A stretch of 64,000 nt of DNA. Origin: Lachnospiraceae bacterium (GTDB lineage Bacteria; Bacillota; Clostridia; Lachnospirales; Lachnospiraceae). Numbering within the stretch: the stretch's first letter is position 1; each line of letters opens with the position of its first letter. The position numbers and the translations under genes are program-made. Under the pieces are notes generated by a model, which was not told the DNA's origin, made no database searches, and saw only the letters and a list, made by a program, of their open reading frames with translations. The stretch lies in assembly GCA_900757195.1 (NCBI GenBank), contig CAAEMZ010000016.1:12480-76479 (forward strand), written 5' to 3'. Positions 32,751 through 41,730 of the stretch are shown here, in pieces.

Positions 32751-33380
32751 TTGAATATTGAGATTAAGATGATGGTCCTCGGACCGGTGCAGACAAATTG
32801 CTTTTTTTTAATAAATGAAGATACAAAGGAACTGCTGATTATTGACCCGGCAGACCGGGCCCAGGGAATCATTGACTGGATTCAGAGCGAAGGACTGAAA
32901 CCCGTGGCCATTCTTCTGACCCATGGCCATTTTGACCACATTATGGCGGTAGAGGGACTGAGAAAGGAATATCAGATTCCGATGTATGCCAGCAAGGATG
33001 AAGTGGAAGTGCTGGCGAATCCCCAGCTCAATGTTTCGACGATGATGGGGGCCTATGTGTCCATGAAGGCGGATGAACTGTTCGCGGACGGCGATGTGCT
33101 TGAACTGGCGGGAATGAAGCTGAAAGTCATTTCCACGCCGGGCCACACGATTGGAAGCGTCTGCTTCTATATCGAGGAAGAAAAGATGCTGATTAGCGGC
33201 GATACACTGTTTGAGGCTTCTGTGGGACGGACAGATTTTCCGACGGGAAGCAGCCGGCAGTTAATTCATTCGATTAAGACCCGTCTTTTTATCCTTCCGG
33301 AAGATGTCAATGTTTTTCCGGGACATGGCGAAGTGACGAGCATCGCTTATGAAAAAACACATAATCCATTTATATTCTGA
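32751..33380 (+). CDS. Metallo-beta-lactamase fold hydrolase (glyoxalase II-like)
   Basis: A 209-residue MBL-fold protein. The two-metal motif THGHFDHIMA, then STPGHTIGS, ISGDTLF and FPGHGEVTS give all metal ligands. The plan fits the short YcbL/glyoxalase II-like group, which hydrolyses thioesters, but the substrate is not known. The start is TTG 32751, 9 bases after AGGAGG and 5 bases past the rel stop; the next ATG is at 32769. It is the last gene of the apt-rel run. Confidence 0.85.
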   Translation: MNIEIKMMVLGPVQTNCFFLINEDTKELLIIDPADRAQGIIDWIQSEGLKPVAILLTHGHFDHIMAVEGLRKEYQIPMYASKDEVEVLANPQLNVSTMMGAYVSMKADELFADGDVLELAGMKLKVISTPGHTIGSVCFYIEEEKMLISGDTLFEASVGRTDFPTGSSRQLIHSIKTRLFILPEDVNVFPGHGEVTSIAYEKTHNPFIF

Positions 33381-33422
33381 TATGAAATGGTGCTCTAAAT
33401 CTGAATAAGGAAGTTTCTGACG

Positions 33423-34892
33423 ATGATTTATCTATTTTTAAATAAAGAACGTTATGAAAACGATATTCGGGCTCTCCTCATGGCTTTTTACCATGGGGAG
33501 AAAATTTTAGCCCGGAATATGGAAAACATGGCGGATGAAAATTTTGAATACGCGGCGGCGGATCGCATTTTAACAGTAATTTACGGGGACGGCGGACTGA
33601 AACTGGAGCTTCGAAGCGGCAGTAAAGAGCTTCTCGGAGAAAAGGGTTATACCGGACTTCCGGAGGACCGTAAAGAAGGAAAAAATGTATTAAAATCCTG
33701 CCTTTATGAGCTTTTAACGGAAGTGACAGGAAAAGTACTGCCATGGGGAACTCTGACGGGCATCCGTCCGACAAAAATCCCCATGGCGATGTATGAAGAT
33801 GGCAAAAGCCGGGAGGAAGCGGCGGCATATCTTCGGGAAACATACAAAGTGTCGGAAGAAAAAATCCGTCTCTGTACCCGGGTGGCTGAAAATGAGCGGC
33901 GGATTCTGGAAAGCGTGGATTATAATAAATCTTTAAGTCTCTATATAGGTATTCCCTTCTGTCCGACCATTTGTCTGTACTGCTCTTTTTCCTCTTATCC
34001 GCTGAATGTCTGGGAAAAGGAAGTGGACCACTATCTGGAGGCCCTCTTTAAGGAAATTCAGCAGGTATCTGAAATGATGAAAGATTACCGCCTGACGACG
34101 GTTTATATGGGCGGAGGGACGCCGACATCCCTGAATGCCCGGCAGATGGACCGGCTTTTATGCTGTCTCGAAAGATATTTTGACTTAAACGGTATCCGGG
34201 AATTTACCATCGAAGCCGGACGGCCGGACAGCCTGGATATGGATAAACTCCGGGTGATGAAGGCCCATGGGATTGAGCGGATATCCATTAATCCCCAGAC
34301 GCTGAACCAGCGGACACTGGATGTTATCGGCCGGCGCCATAGCGTTGAAGATGTGGAACGGGCCTTTTACATGGCCAGACAGGCCGGATTTTCCAATATT
34401 AATATGGATCTGATCCTCGGCCTTCCCGGGGAAACCTCCGAAGATGTGATGCACACCCTCTCCGGTGTCCGGGCGATGGGGCCGGAAAGCCTGACGGTTC
34501 ATTCCCTCGCTGTGAAACGGGCATCCCGACTGAATCAGAACCTTGAACAGTATCCTCCGGCGCCTCAGGAAGCGGTGAACCGGATGATCGGCATGGCTCT
34601 GGAAACGGCGGAAGCGATGGGAATGGAACCCTATTATATGTACCGTCAGAAAAATATGGCGGGAAATCTGGAAAATGTGGGTTATGCCAAACCGGGAAAA
34701 GAATGTCTGTATAATATTCTCATTATGGAAGAAAAGCAGAGCATCATCGCCCTCGGCGCCGGAGGCTCCACAAAGATAGTCTATCCGGAAGAAAAGCGGA
34801 TTGAGCGGATTGAAAACGTGAAAAGCGTGAAGGACTATATCGAACGGATTGATGAAATGATTGAGAGAAAGCATAATATAAAAAAACAATAA
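33423..34892 (+). CDS. hemZ: Radical SAM coproporphyrinogen dehydrogenase HemZ-type
   Basis: A 489-residue radical SAM protein. An N-terminal non-SAM region of about 165 residues is followed by SLYIGIPFCPTICLYCSF, with the CxxxCxxC cluster motif, MGGGTPTSL, TIEAGRPDS, SINPQTLNQRTLDVIGRRHS and NMDLILGLPGE. These are the HemN/HemZ signatures, and the long N-terminal part is typical of HemZ of Clostridia. HemZ is named for oxygen-independent coproporphyrinogen oxidation, but no other haem genes are here. In haem-poor Clostridia its real reaction is uncertain. AGGAAG lies upstream of the ATG. Confidence 0.87.
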   Translation: MIYLFLNKERYENDIRALLMAFYHGEKILARNMENMADENFEYAAADRILTVIYGDGGLKLELRSGSKELLGEKGYTGLPEDRKEGKNVLKSCLYELLTEVTGKVLPWGTLTGIRPTKIPMAMYEDGKSREEAAAYLRETYKVSEEKIRLCTRVAENERRILESVDYNKSLSLYIGIPFCPTICLYCSFSSYPLNVWEKEVDHYLEALFKEIQQVSEMMKDYRLTTVYMGGGTPTSLNARQMDRLLCCLERYFDLNGIREFTIEAGRPDSLDMDKLRVMKAHGIERISINPQTLNQRTLDVIGRRHSVEDVERAFYMARQAGFSNINMDLILGLPGETSEDVMHTLSGVRAMGPESLTVHSLAVKRASRLNQNLEQYPPAPQEAVNRMIGMALETAEAMGMEPYYMYRQKNMAGNLENVGYAKPGKECLYNILIMEEKQSIIALGAGGSTKIVYPEEKRIERIENVKSVKDYIERIDEMIERKHNIKKQ

Positions 34893-34970
34893 AATTTTCC
34901 GGGATTCCCTTGTATTTTCTGAGATGTGCGTCATAATAAAAGTAATGAAACAGGAAGGGAGTGATTGTCG

Positions 34971-35459
34971 ATGGACATTCAGTTCTCGGAAGAGATTTCG
35001 GCAGCCTATCTGTCTGTGGTTCGGCATATTTTAGAAAATGAAGAATTTCTTTCTTTATGCTTATATTCCCATCATCAGTGGACAAACCGCCTGATGCACA
35101 GCGTCAATGTTTCTTATATATCATGGAAGATTGCGAAGAAACTCGGCTGTGATGAAAAGGCGGCTGCAAGAGCAGGGCTTCTGCATGACTTCTGTCCTTA
35201 TGATTTCAGCGAGAAAACGCCGACAGGAGAGCATCAGGCATTTTTCCATCCAAAGGCGGCGGCGCAAAACAGCCTTCGGATATTTGATATCAGTCCGCGT
35301 GAAGAGGATGCCATACGGTCTCATATGTTTCCGCTGGGACCTGTTCCGAAAAACAGCGAAGCATGGATTATTACCCTGGCAGATAAGATATGTGCGACTC
35401 TGGAGTTATGCCATATTGCCGTAGCCCTTGCAAGACGGAACCGTATTGTCATTGCTTAA
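34971..35459 (+). CDS. HD-domain phosphohydrolase
   Basis: A 162-residue protein with a compact HD domain: HSVNVSYISWKIAKKL, GLLHDFCPYDF, the later His residues in EHQAFFHPKAAAQNS, RSHMFPLG, and the second Asp in ITLADKICATLE. This is the pattern of small Firmicutes HD hydrolases acting on nucleotides. The substrate is unknown. ATG 34971 is preferred over TTG 34965, because CAGGAAGGGAG ends about 10 bases upstream. A strong terminator follows. Confidence 0.75.
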   Translation: MDIQFSEEISAAYLSVVRHILENEEFLSLCLYSHHQWTNRLMHSVNVSYISWKIAKKLGCDEKAAARAGLLHDFCPYDFSEKTPTGEHQAFFHPKAAAQNSLRIFDISPREEDAIRSHMFPLGPVPKNSEAWIITLADKICATLELCHIAVALARRNRIVIA

Positions 35460-35471
35460 AAATCAGGATAA

Positions 35472-35514
35472 AAACCTGCTGTGTGAAGTAAATTTCATGC
35501 AGCAGGTTTTTTTG
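35472..35514 (+). terminator. Terminator of the HD-domain gene
   Basis: AAACCTGCTG pairs with CAGCAGGTTT, with a second inner stem TGAA/TTCA, and is followed by seven T in a row including the end of the stem. Confidence 0.88.
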
Positions 35515-35528
35515 TCGAAGGATTTGAA

Positions 35529-35556
35529 TTGAACAATCTGCCGCCTGTGTTATAAT
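35529..35556 (+). promoter_or_regulatory. Sigma-A promoter upstream of the DUF5688-like gene
   Basis: TTGAAC (35529-35534), 16-base spacer, TATAAT (35551-35556). A leader of about 145 bases follows, with two small hairpins (GTTTCA/TGAAAC and GGGC..GGGT/ACCC..GCCC) and no clear start codon until TTG 35708. Confidence 0.65.
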
Positions 35557-35707
35557 AAAACTGTCTTTATGATATATCATGTTTTAGGCATTTCATAACG
35601 TTTCACTTCTGAAACGGAATTTTTCCTCAGAATTAAAAAAAATCAGGGCCGGGTTTTCTTTTTGTACCCTTATGCCCATGAAAGGATGATAAAGAACGAA
35701 AAAAGTA

Positions 35708-36391
35708 TTGATTATTCAGGTGGAGAATTATAAGCGGCATAAAGATATGCTGAAAAAAGGTCCTTACATAAAAAAGATGGATCTGGCGCTGAGCTGCAGG
35801 ATCTTATTGTCCATGACACCGCGGGAGATACGGACGGCGCGTGTGACCTGGGAGATGCTTGAACAGTGGGATATATCTCCGGAAGAACTGTTCCGGAGAG
35901 CCGCGGAAACTTCACGGAAAAAACTGCCGCCGATTATTGAACCGATGAGCGATGTGATCCGGGGATTTTTAATTGAAGAATTTCTTGAAACGGCGGGAGC
36001 GGATGAGGCTCTGAAAAAAGCGGAATATGAATATAAAAAACTTTTCGGCGGAGAGGCGGAGAAGCTTCCTGAAATTTATGTGCTGAGCAATGAACTGAGA
36101 GTTCAGGGGGCTTCGGTTGTTTTCTATACGGATGTTCTCCGGAGCTTTGCGGAGGAAACGGAAAGCGATTTGATCCTGCTTCCGAGCAGCGTTCATGAAT
36201 GGCTGATTCTTCTGGACAGTCCGGCCTATGATCTGAAGAACCTTGAAGCCATGGTCCGGGAGGCAAATACCCAGGTCGTTATGGCGGAGGAAGTGCTGTC
36301 CGGACATATTTACCGATATTCCAGAGAAAGAAACGAATTGTTCCGGGCGGATGTGGTCAAAACACTGGACAAAAACGGCAAGAATTGCTAA
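35708..36391 (+). CDS. DUF5688-like protein, probably N-terminally truncated
   Basis: A 227-residue protein resembling the DUF5688 family of Lachnospiraceae, with IYVLSNELRVQGASVVFYTDVLRSFAEE, LILLPSSVHEWLI, MVREANTQVVMAEEVLSGHIYRYSRE near the end. The function of the family is unknown. As I recall the family, members are longer and begin some 60-80 residues earlier. Here the frame opens just after a TAA at 35690-35692, and the first usable start is TTG 35708 with no well-spaced Shine-Dalgarno. No shifted upstream frame restores an N-terminus. It may be a remnant or a short variant. hisS follows after 65 bases. Confidence 0.55.
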   Translation: MIIQVENYKRHKDMLKKGPYIKKMDLALSCRILLSMTPREIRTARVTWEMLEQWDISPEELFRRAAETSRKKLPPIIEPMSDVIRGFLIEEFLETAGADEALKKAEYEYKKLFGGEAEKLPEIYVLSNELRVQGASVVFYTDVLRSFAEETESDLILLPSSVHEWLILLDSPAYDLKNLEAMVREANTQVVMAEEVLSGHIYRYSRERNELFRADVVKTLDKNGKNC

Positions 36392-36456
36392 AATACTATC
36401 TGATAATGCCGTACTCTGCCAATGGCAGGGCGTTTGAATAAATTGGAGGAATGAAG

Positions 36457-37704
36457 ATGATTACACAAAGACCGAAGGGAACTCAGGACTGGTATGGCAG
36501 CGATATGCACAAGCGGACCATTATTGAAGCGGCTGCTAGAGAATTATGCAAAGTATATAACATTAAAGAGGTGATTACCCCGGTATTTGAGCATACCGTG
36601 CTTTTTCAGCGCGGTGTTGGTGAAACAACCGATGTGGTACAGAAGGAGATGTATACCTTTGAAGATAAGGGACATCGGAGTATTACTTTAAAACCGGAAG
36701 GGACTGCCGGTGCGATCCGTGCTTACCTGGAGAACAATATGTATGCCGAACCGGCGCCGACAAAGCTTTTTTATGTGACACCGGCTTTCCGTTATGAACA
36801 GCCTCAGAGCGGGCGCTTGCGTCAGCACCACCAGTTCGGTGTGGAATTTGTGGGATCGAAAAGTCCTCTTGTGGAGGTGGAACTGATTTCACTGGTGACG
36901 ACCTTTATCCGTAAAATCGGTCTGAAGGATGCCAGACTCCACATTAACAGTATCGGATGTCCGAACTGCCGGAAAACCTATAATGAAGCGCTGCTGTCTT
37001 ATCTCAGAGCCCATGAGGACCATCTCTGCCCGACCTGCCGTGAGCGTATGAAGAAGAATCCGCTGCGTGTGATTGACTGTAAGGTGCCGGAATGTAAAGA
37101 AATCGTGAAGGATGCGCCGCGGACCATTGATTATCTGGATGATGAATGCCGCGAACATTTTGAAGAACTGCAGTCACTGCTGACAGAGATGAATATCCCT
37201 TATGAAATTGATACAGGAATTGTCCGCGGTCTGGATTATTATACAAAAACCGTTTTTGAATTTGTAAACAGTGATGGCTTTACCCTTTGCGGCGGCGGAC
37301 GTTACGACAATCTTGTCCATGAGATCGATGAGAAACAGAATATCCCGTCGGTAGGCTTCGGTATGGGAATCGAACGTATCATTTACTTCCTCGATAAGGA
37401 ACAGGTAGCCCTTGAACCGGAACCGGCCATTGAACTGTATGTGGGAATTCTCGGAAAAGAGGCCCGGGCGAAAGCTTATAAGATTGTTAATGCACTGCGC
37501 ATGGACGGCGTTGTTGTGGAAACCGATTATATGGACCGGAGCGTTAAAGCTCAGATGAAGTATGCGAACAAACTCGGTGCGAAGCATACCGTGATTCTCG
37601 GGGAAAATGAACTTAACAGTAATAAGGCGAATATCAAAAATATGGAAACCGGTGAGCAGACAGAAGTCGCTTTAGATGCTATTGCCGCTTACTTTACTAA
37701 ATAA
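36457..37704 (+). CDS. hisS: Histidyl-tRNA synthetase
   Basis: A 415-residue class II synthetase. Motif 2 is in FYVTPAFRYEQPQSGRLRQHHQFGVE, the histidine-binding loops are RGLDYYTKTVFEF and GGGRYDNLV, and motif 3 is GFGMGIERII. A C-terminal anticodon-binding domain (about 320-415) follows. ATG 36457 has GGAGGA 7 bases upstream; ATG 36451 would be too near. There is no T-box leader. aspS follows after 18 bases, the common hisS-aspS pair. Confidence 0.96.
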   Translation: MITQRPKGTQDWYGSDMHKRTIIEAAARELCKVYNIKEVITPVFEHTVLFQRGVGETTDVVQKEMYTFEDKGHRSITLKPEGTAGAIRAYLENNMYAEPAPTKLFYVTPAFRYEQPQSGRLRQHHQFGVEFVGSKSPLVEVELISLVTTFIRKIGLKDARLHINSIGCPNCRKTYNEALLSYLRAHEDHLCPTCRERMKKNPLRVIDCKVPECKEIVKDAPRTIDYLDDECREHFEELQSLLTEMNIPYEIDTGIVRGLDYYTKTVFEFVNSDGFTLCGGGRYDNLVHEIDEKQNIPSVGFGMGIERIIYFLDKEQVALEPEPAIELYVGILGKEARAKAYKIVNALRMDGVVVETDYMDRSVKAQMKYANKLGAKHTVILGENELNSNKANIKNMETGEQTEVALDAIAAYFTK

Positions 37705-37722
37705 CGAAGGAGAGAAATAAAC

Positions 37723-39531
37723 ATGTCTGAATCAATGAAGGGATTAAAAAGAACCCATCGCTGTGCTGAATTGAATGGAGCGAATGTCGGGGAAACAGTA
37801 ACCGTTATGGGCTGGGTGCAGAAGAGCCGTAATAAAGGCGGTATCATTTTTGTTGACCTCAGAGACCGCAGCGGCCTTCTCCAGATTATCTTTGAAGAAG
37901 CGGATGCAGGAAGTGAAAACTTTGCCAAAGCAGAAAAACTCCGTTCCGAGTTTGTTATTGCTGCTGTCGGACGGGTGGAAAAAAGAGCCGGAGGCGTCAA
38001 TAAAAATCTGGCAACCGGAGAAATCGAGATCCGGGCCACGGAACTTCGGATTCTTTCAGAAGCCGAAACACCGCCGTTCCCGGTGGAAGAAAACAGCAAG
38101 ACAAAGGAAGATCTGCGCCTGAAATACCGTTATCTGGATTTAAGACGTCCGGATTTACAGAGAAATCTGATGATGCGAAGCAAAGCAGCAGCCGTTATCC
38201 GGAATTTCCTTTCCGAAGAGGGATTTTTGGAAATTGAAACGCCGATCCTCGGCAAGAGTACACCGGAAGGCGCCAGAGATTATCTTGTACCGAGCCGTGT
38301 ACATCCGGGAAATTTCTACGGGCTGCCACAGTCGCCGCAGTTATATAAGCAGTTATTAATGTGCTCCGGTTATGACCGTTATTTCCAGATTGCCAAGTGC
38401 TTCCGTGATGAGGATCTGCGTGCGGACCGTCAGCCGGAATTCACCCAGATTGATATGGAGCTTTCTTTTGTGGATGTGGACGATGTGATCGATGTCAATG
38501 AACGTCTGTTATCCCGTCTGTTTAAAGAGATTATCGGACTGGATGTACAGCTTCCGATTCAGCGGATGACATGGCAGGAAGCGATGGACCGCTTTGGTTC
38601 CGATAAACCGGATACCCGTTTTGGCATGGAACTGCAGGATGTCAGTGATGTTGTGAAAGACTGTGAATTTGTTGTCTTTAAAGGCGCTCTGGAAGCGGGC
38701 GGTTCTGTTCGTGGTATCAATGCCAAAGGACAGGGCGGTATGCCGCGTAAAAAAATCGATGCTCTGGTAAAATTTGCAAAGGATTACGGTGCAAAGGGGC
38801 TGGCCTATATCGTTATTCAGGAAGACGGCACGGTGAAATCCTCTTTTGCCAAATTCATGAAAGACGAAGAGATGACAGCGCTGATTCAGGCCATGAAGGG
38901 TGAAAACGGCGACCTCCTTCTTTTTGCCGCAGATAAAAATAAAGTGGTTTATGATGTTCTCGGCGCACTGCGTCTGGAACTGGCAGATAAGATGGAGCTT
39001 ATCGATAAAAATAAATTTAATTTCCTCTGGGTTACAGAATTCCCGCTGCTTGAGTGGTCTGAGGAAGAGGGACGCTATACAGCCATGCATCATCCGTTCA
39101 CCATGCCTATGGAAGAGGATCTGCAGTATCTGGACAGCGATCCGGGCAGAGTCCGTGCCAAAGCTTACGATATTGTTCTGAACGGCACAGAAATCGGCGG
39201 CGGCAGCGTTCGTATTTTCCAGAACCATGTTCAGGAAAAGATGTTTGAGGTTCTCGGATTTGAAAAAGAGGATGCCTATGACCGTTTTGGTTTCCTGTTA
39301 AATGCGTTCAAATACGGTGTGCCGCCACACGCAGGTCTGGCCTACGGATTTGACCGTCTGATTATGATTATGGCCGGTATGGACAGCATCCGTGATGTCA
39401 TTGCATTCCCTAAGGTAAAAGACGCTTCCTGTCTGATGACCGATGCGCCGAATGTTGTTGACGATATTCAGTTAAAAGAGCTCGGAATCGACATTGCGGA
39501 AGAAGAAAAAGCCGGAGATGCCGAAGCCTGA
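37723..39531 (+). CDS. aspS: Aspartyl-tRNA synthetase
   Basis: A 602-residue class II synthetase. It has an N-terminal OB anticodon domain (VTVMGWVQKSRNKGGIIFVDLRDRSG), the catalytic domain with FLEIETPILGKSTPEGARDYLVPSR, FRDEDLRADRQPEFTQIDMEL, the bacterial GAD insertion (about 290-420), FPLLEW..MHHPFTMP and motif 3 GLAYGFDRLIMIMAG. AAGGAGAG precedes the ATG. It is transcribed with hisS. Confidence 0.97.
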   Translation: MSESMKGLKRTHRCAELNGANVGETVTVMGWVQKSRNKGGIIFVDLRDRSGLLQIIFEEADAGSENFAKAEKLRSEFVIAAVGRVEKRAGGVNKNLATGEIEIRATELRILSEAETPPFPVEENSKTKEDLRLKYRYLDLRRPDLQRNLMMRSKAAAVIRNFLSEEGFLEIETPILGKSTPEGARDYLVPSRVHPGNFYGLPQSPQLYKQLLMCSGYDRYFQIAKCFRDEDLRADRQPEFTQIDMELSFVDVDDVIDVNERLLSRLFKEIIGLDVQLPIQRMTWQEAMDRFGSDKPDTRFGMELQDVSDVVKDCEFVVFKGALEAGGSVRGINAKGQGGMPRKKIDALVKFAKDYGAKGLAYIVIQEDGTVKSSFAKFMKDEEMTALIQAMKGENGDLLLFAADKNKVVYDVLGALRLELADKMELIDKNKFNFLWVTEFPLLEWSEEEGRYTAMHHPFTMPMEEDLQYLDSDPGRVRAKAYDIVLNGTEIGGGSVRIFQNHVQEKMFEVLGFEKEDAYDRFGFLLNAFKYGVPPHAGLAYGFDRLIMIMAGMDSIRDVIAFPKVKDASCLMTDAPNVVDDIQLKELGIDIAEEEKAGDAEA

Positions 39532-39600
39532 ACAGAGACATTATCTGAATTTATAAGGGCAGATGATAAGTACAGTGCAAATTTTTTATAAAAGAGAGAG

Positions 39601-39629
39601 TTGTTTATAAAAATCAGATATGTTATGCT
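39601..39629 (+). promoter_or_regulatory. Sigma-A promoter of glyA
   Basis: TTGTTT (39601-39606), 17-base spacer, TATGCT (39624-39629). No glycine riboswitch is seen in the short leader. Confidence 0.55.
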
Positions 39630-39676
39630 TTTAAGTGGAAGAATAGTTACGAAAAGGATAATCATGGAGGTACGTT

Positions 39677-40915
39677 ATGTATTCATTAGATGAAGTTAAA
39701 AAAACAGATCCGGCCATTGCTCAGGTTATTGAAGATGAACTGGCAAGACAGAATTCCCACATCGAACTGATTGCATCAGAAAACTGGGTAAGCCATGCTG
39801 TTATGGCAGCTATGGGAAGTCCGCTGACAAATAAGTATGCGGAAGGATATCCGGGAAAACGGTACTATGGCGGATGCGAATGTGTTGACGTTGCAGAAAA
39901 TCTTGCCATTGAACGGGCAAAAGAACTTTTTGGATGTGATTATGCCAATGTTCAGCCACATTCCGGCGCTCAGGCAAATATGGCCGTATTCTTTGCCATG
40001 GTAAACCCGGGAGATACGGTAATGGGTATGAACCTTGACCATGGCGGTCACCTGACCCATGGAAGCCCGGTAAATATGTCGGGTAAATATTTTAATATCG
40101 TTCCTTACGGTGTTAATGATGAAGGCTTTATCGATTATGATGAACTCCGCCGGATTGCTCTGGAAGCGAAACCGAAGTTAATCATTGCCGGAGCCAGCGC
40201 TTATGCCAGAACGATCGATTTCAAGAAATTCCGTGAAGTTGCGGATGAAGTCGGCGCTTACCTCATGGTGGATATGGCCCATATCGCAGGTCTGGTTGCA
40301 GCAGGACTTCATCCAAGTCCGATTCCTTATGCAGATGTTGTAACAACCACAACCCACAAAACACTTCGCGGACCTCGCGGCGGTCTGATTCTTGCCAATG
40401 AAGAAGCAGCGAAGAAGTTTAACTTTAATAAAGCAATCTTCCCTGGAACCCAGGGCGGTCCTTTAATGCATGTGATCGCTGCAAAGGCTGTCAGCTTCAA
40501 GGAAGCTTTATCAGATGAGTTTAAAGCATACCAGAAACAGATTATTGATAATGCCCAGGCCCTTGCCAAAGGTCTTATGGACAGAGGTATCCATATCGTT
40601 TCCGGCGGTACAGATAACCATCTGATGCTGGTAGACTTAATCAACCTGAATCTGACCGGAAAACAGGCTGAAAAGATGCTTGATGAAGTAAATATTACCT
40701 GTAATAAAAATACGATTCCTAATGACCCTCAGTCACCATTTGTCACCAGCGGTATCCGTCTTGGAACACCGTCCGTAACAACCCGTGGTCTGAAGGAAGA
40801 AGATATGGATGCTGTAGCTGAAGCGATTGCTCTGACTTTAAAGGATTTTGAAGCAAACAAAGAAAAAGCTAAAGCCATCATCAGCGGTATTACAGCAAAA
40901 TATCCTCTGGATTGA
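39677..40915 (+). CDS. glyA: Serine hydroxymethyltransferase
   Basis: A 412-residue PLP enzyme that interconverts serine and glycine with tetrahydrofolate. It has HIELIASENWVS, NKYAEGYPGKRYYGGCE, NVQPHSGAQAN, MVDMAHIAGLVAAG and the PLP lysine in VTTTTHKTLRGPRGG. ATGGAGG precedes ATG 39677. It is monocistronic, with a promoter and a strong terminator. Confidence 0.97.
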   Translation: MYSLDEVKKTDPAIAQVIEDELARQNSHIELIASENWVSHAVMAAMGSPLTNKYAEGYPGKRYYGGCECVDVAENLAIERAKELFGCDYANVQPHSGAQANMAVFFAMVNPGDTVMGMNLDHGGHLTHGSPVNMSGKYFNIVPYGVNDEGFIDYDELRRIALEAKPKLIIAGASAYARTIDFKKFREVADEVGAYLMVDMAHIAGLVAAGLHPSPIPYADVVTTTTHKTLRGPRGGLILANEEAAKKFNFNKAIFPGTQGGPLMHVIAAKAVSFKEALSDEFKAYQKQIIDNAQALAKGLMDRGIHIVSGGTDNHLMLVDLINLNLTGKQAEKMLDEVNITCNKNTIPNDPQSPFVTSGIRLGTPSVTTRGLKEEDMDAVAEAIALTLKDFEANKEKAKAIISGITAKYPLD

Positions 40916-40937
40916 TTTTAAAGATTAAAAATAATCG

Positions 40938-40964
40938 GGCTCCGGCTGCTGCCGGAGCCTTTTT
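40938..40964 (+). terminator. Terminator of glyA
   Basis: A perfect 9-bp stem GGCTCCGGC/GCCGGAGCC around TGCT, followed by five T. Confidence 0.92.
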
Positions 40965-40988
40965 GAAAAACTTCAGGAGATGATAGAA

Positions 40989-41609
40989 ATGAAAGTATTA
41001 TTAATAAACGGAAGTCCTCATGAACATGGATGTACTGACCGGGCGCTGCAGGAAGTGGCAGCCGCTCTTAAAGCAGAAGGGGTGGAAAGTGAAATTTTCT
41101 GGATTGGCAAGGGCGATATCCACGGATGCATCGCCTGTTATAAATGCGGCGGTTCCAGCAATCAGTGCGTGTTTGACGATACGGTCAATCAGGCCCTCGT
41201 GAAGATGCAGGAAGCAGATGGTCTTATTGTCGGATCGCCGGTATATTATGCGTCCTTAAACGGCGCTCTGAGCGCCTTCTTAGACCGGATGTTCTGTGCG
41301 GGAAGCTGTTTCCATCACAAACCGGCGGCAGCGGTCGCTTCCGCACGCCGGGCAGGAACAACAGCGACTCTGGATATTATCCAGAAATACTTTACAATCA
41401 GTGAAATGCCGGTCGTATCTTCCCAGTACTGGAACATGGTTCACGGTTCTGCACCGGAAGATGTTGAAAAAGATATCGAAGGTCTTCAGACCATGCGGAC
41501 CCTTGGCAAAAACATGGCGTGGATGCTGAAATGCATTGAAGCCGGTAAAAACGCCGGAATCGATCTGCCTCAGACCGAAGAAAAGATTAAAACAAACTTT
41601 ATCCGTTAG
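40989..41609 (+). CDS. NAD(P)H-dependent FMN reductase, iron-sulfur flavoprotein type
   Basis: A 206-residue flavodoxin-fold protein. The FMN phosphate loop is INGSPHEHGCTDRAL, and IVGSPVYYASLNGALSAFLDR is the second FMN-binding segment. A Cys motif, GCIACYKCGG..QC, is like the cluster-binding region of iron-sulfur flavoproteins. Such proteins transfer electrons or reduce small quinone-like compounds in anaerobes; the partner is not known. ATG 40989 is chosen because the GGAG at 40976-40979 is 9 bases upstream. Confidence 0.82.
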   Translation: MKVLLINGSPHEHGCTDRALQEVAAALKAEGVESEIFWIGKGDIHGCIACYKCGGSSNQCVFDDTVNQALVKMQEADGLIVGSPVYYASLNGALSAFLDRMFCAGSCFHHKPAAAVASARRAGTTATLDIIQKYFTISEMPVVSSQYWNMVHGSAPEDVEKDIEGLQTMRTLGKNMAWMLKCIEAGKNAGIDLPQTEEKIKTNFIR

Positions 41610-41666
41610 GGGCATCCCATCCCGTTCCGGGGTGGACTTTTCACAAATGTTCCGGAAGAAAAGAAA

Positions 41667-41728
41667 AACATCCGCCAGATCCCTCGGTGAACCTTTCACA
41701 CAGTTCACTGAAGAATATGGCGGATGTT
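41667..41728 (-). terminator. Long hairpin terminator of the LUD-domain gene
   Basis: AACATCCGCCA pairs exactly with TGGCGGATGTT, with an inner GTGAAC/GTTCAC hairpin. It begins 3 bases after the minus-strand stop and runs into a T-rich tract on that strand. It also closes the convergent flavoprotein gene. Confidence 0.82.
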
Positions 41729-41730
41729 CA

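Noticed and set aside
36392..36456. T-box leader before hisS-aspS
   Set aside because: Only 65 bases separate the genes, with one small CTGCC/GGCAG hairpin and no T-box sequence.
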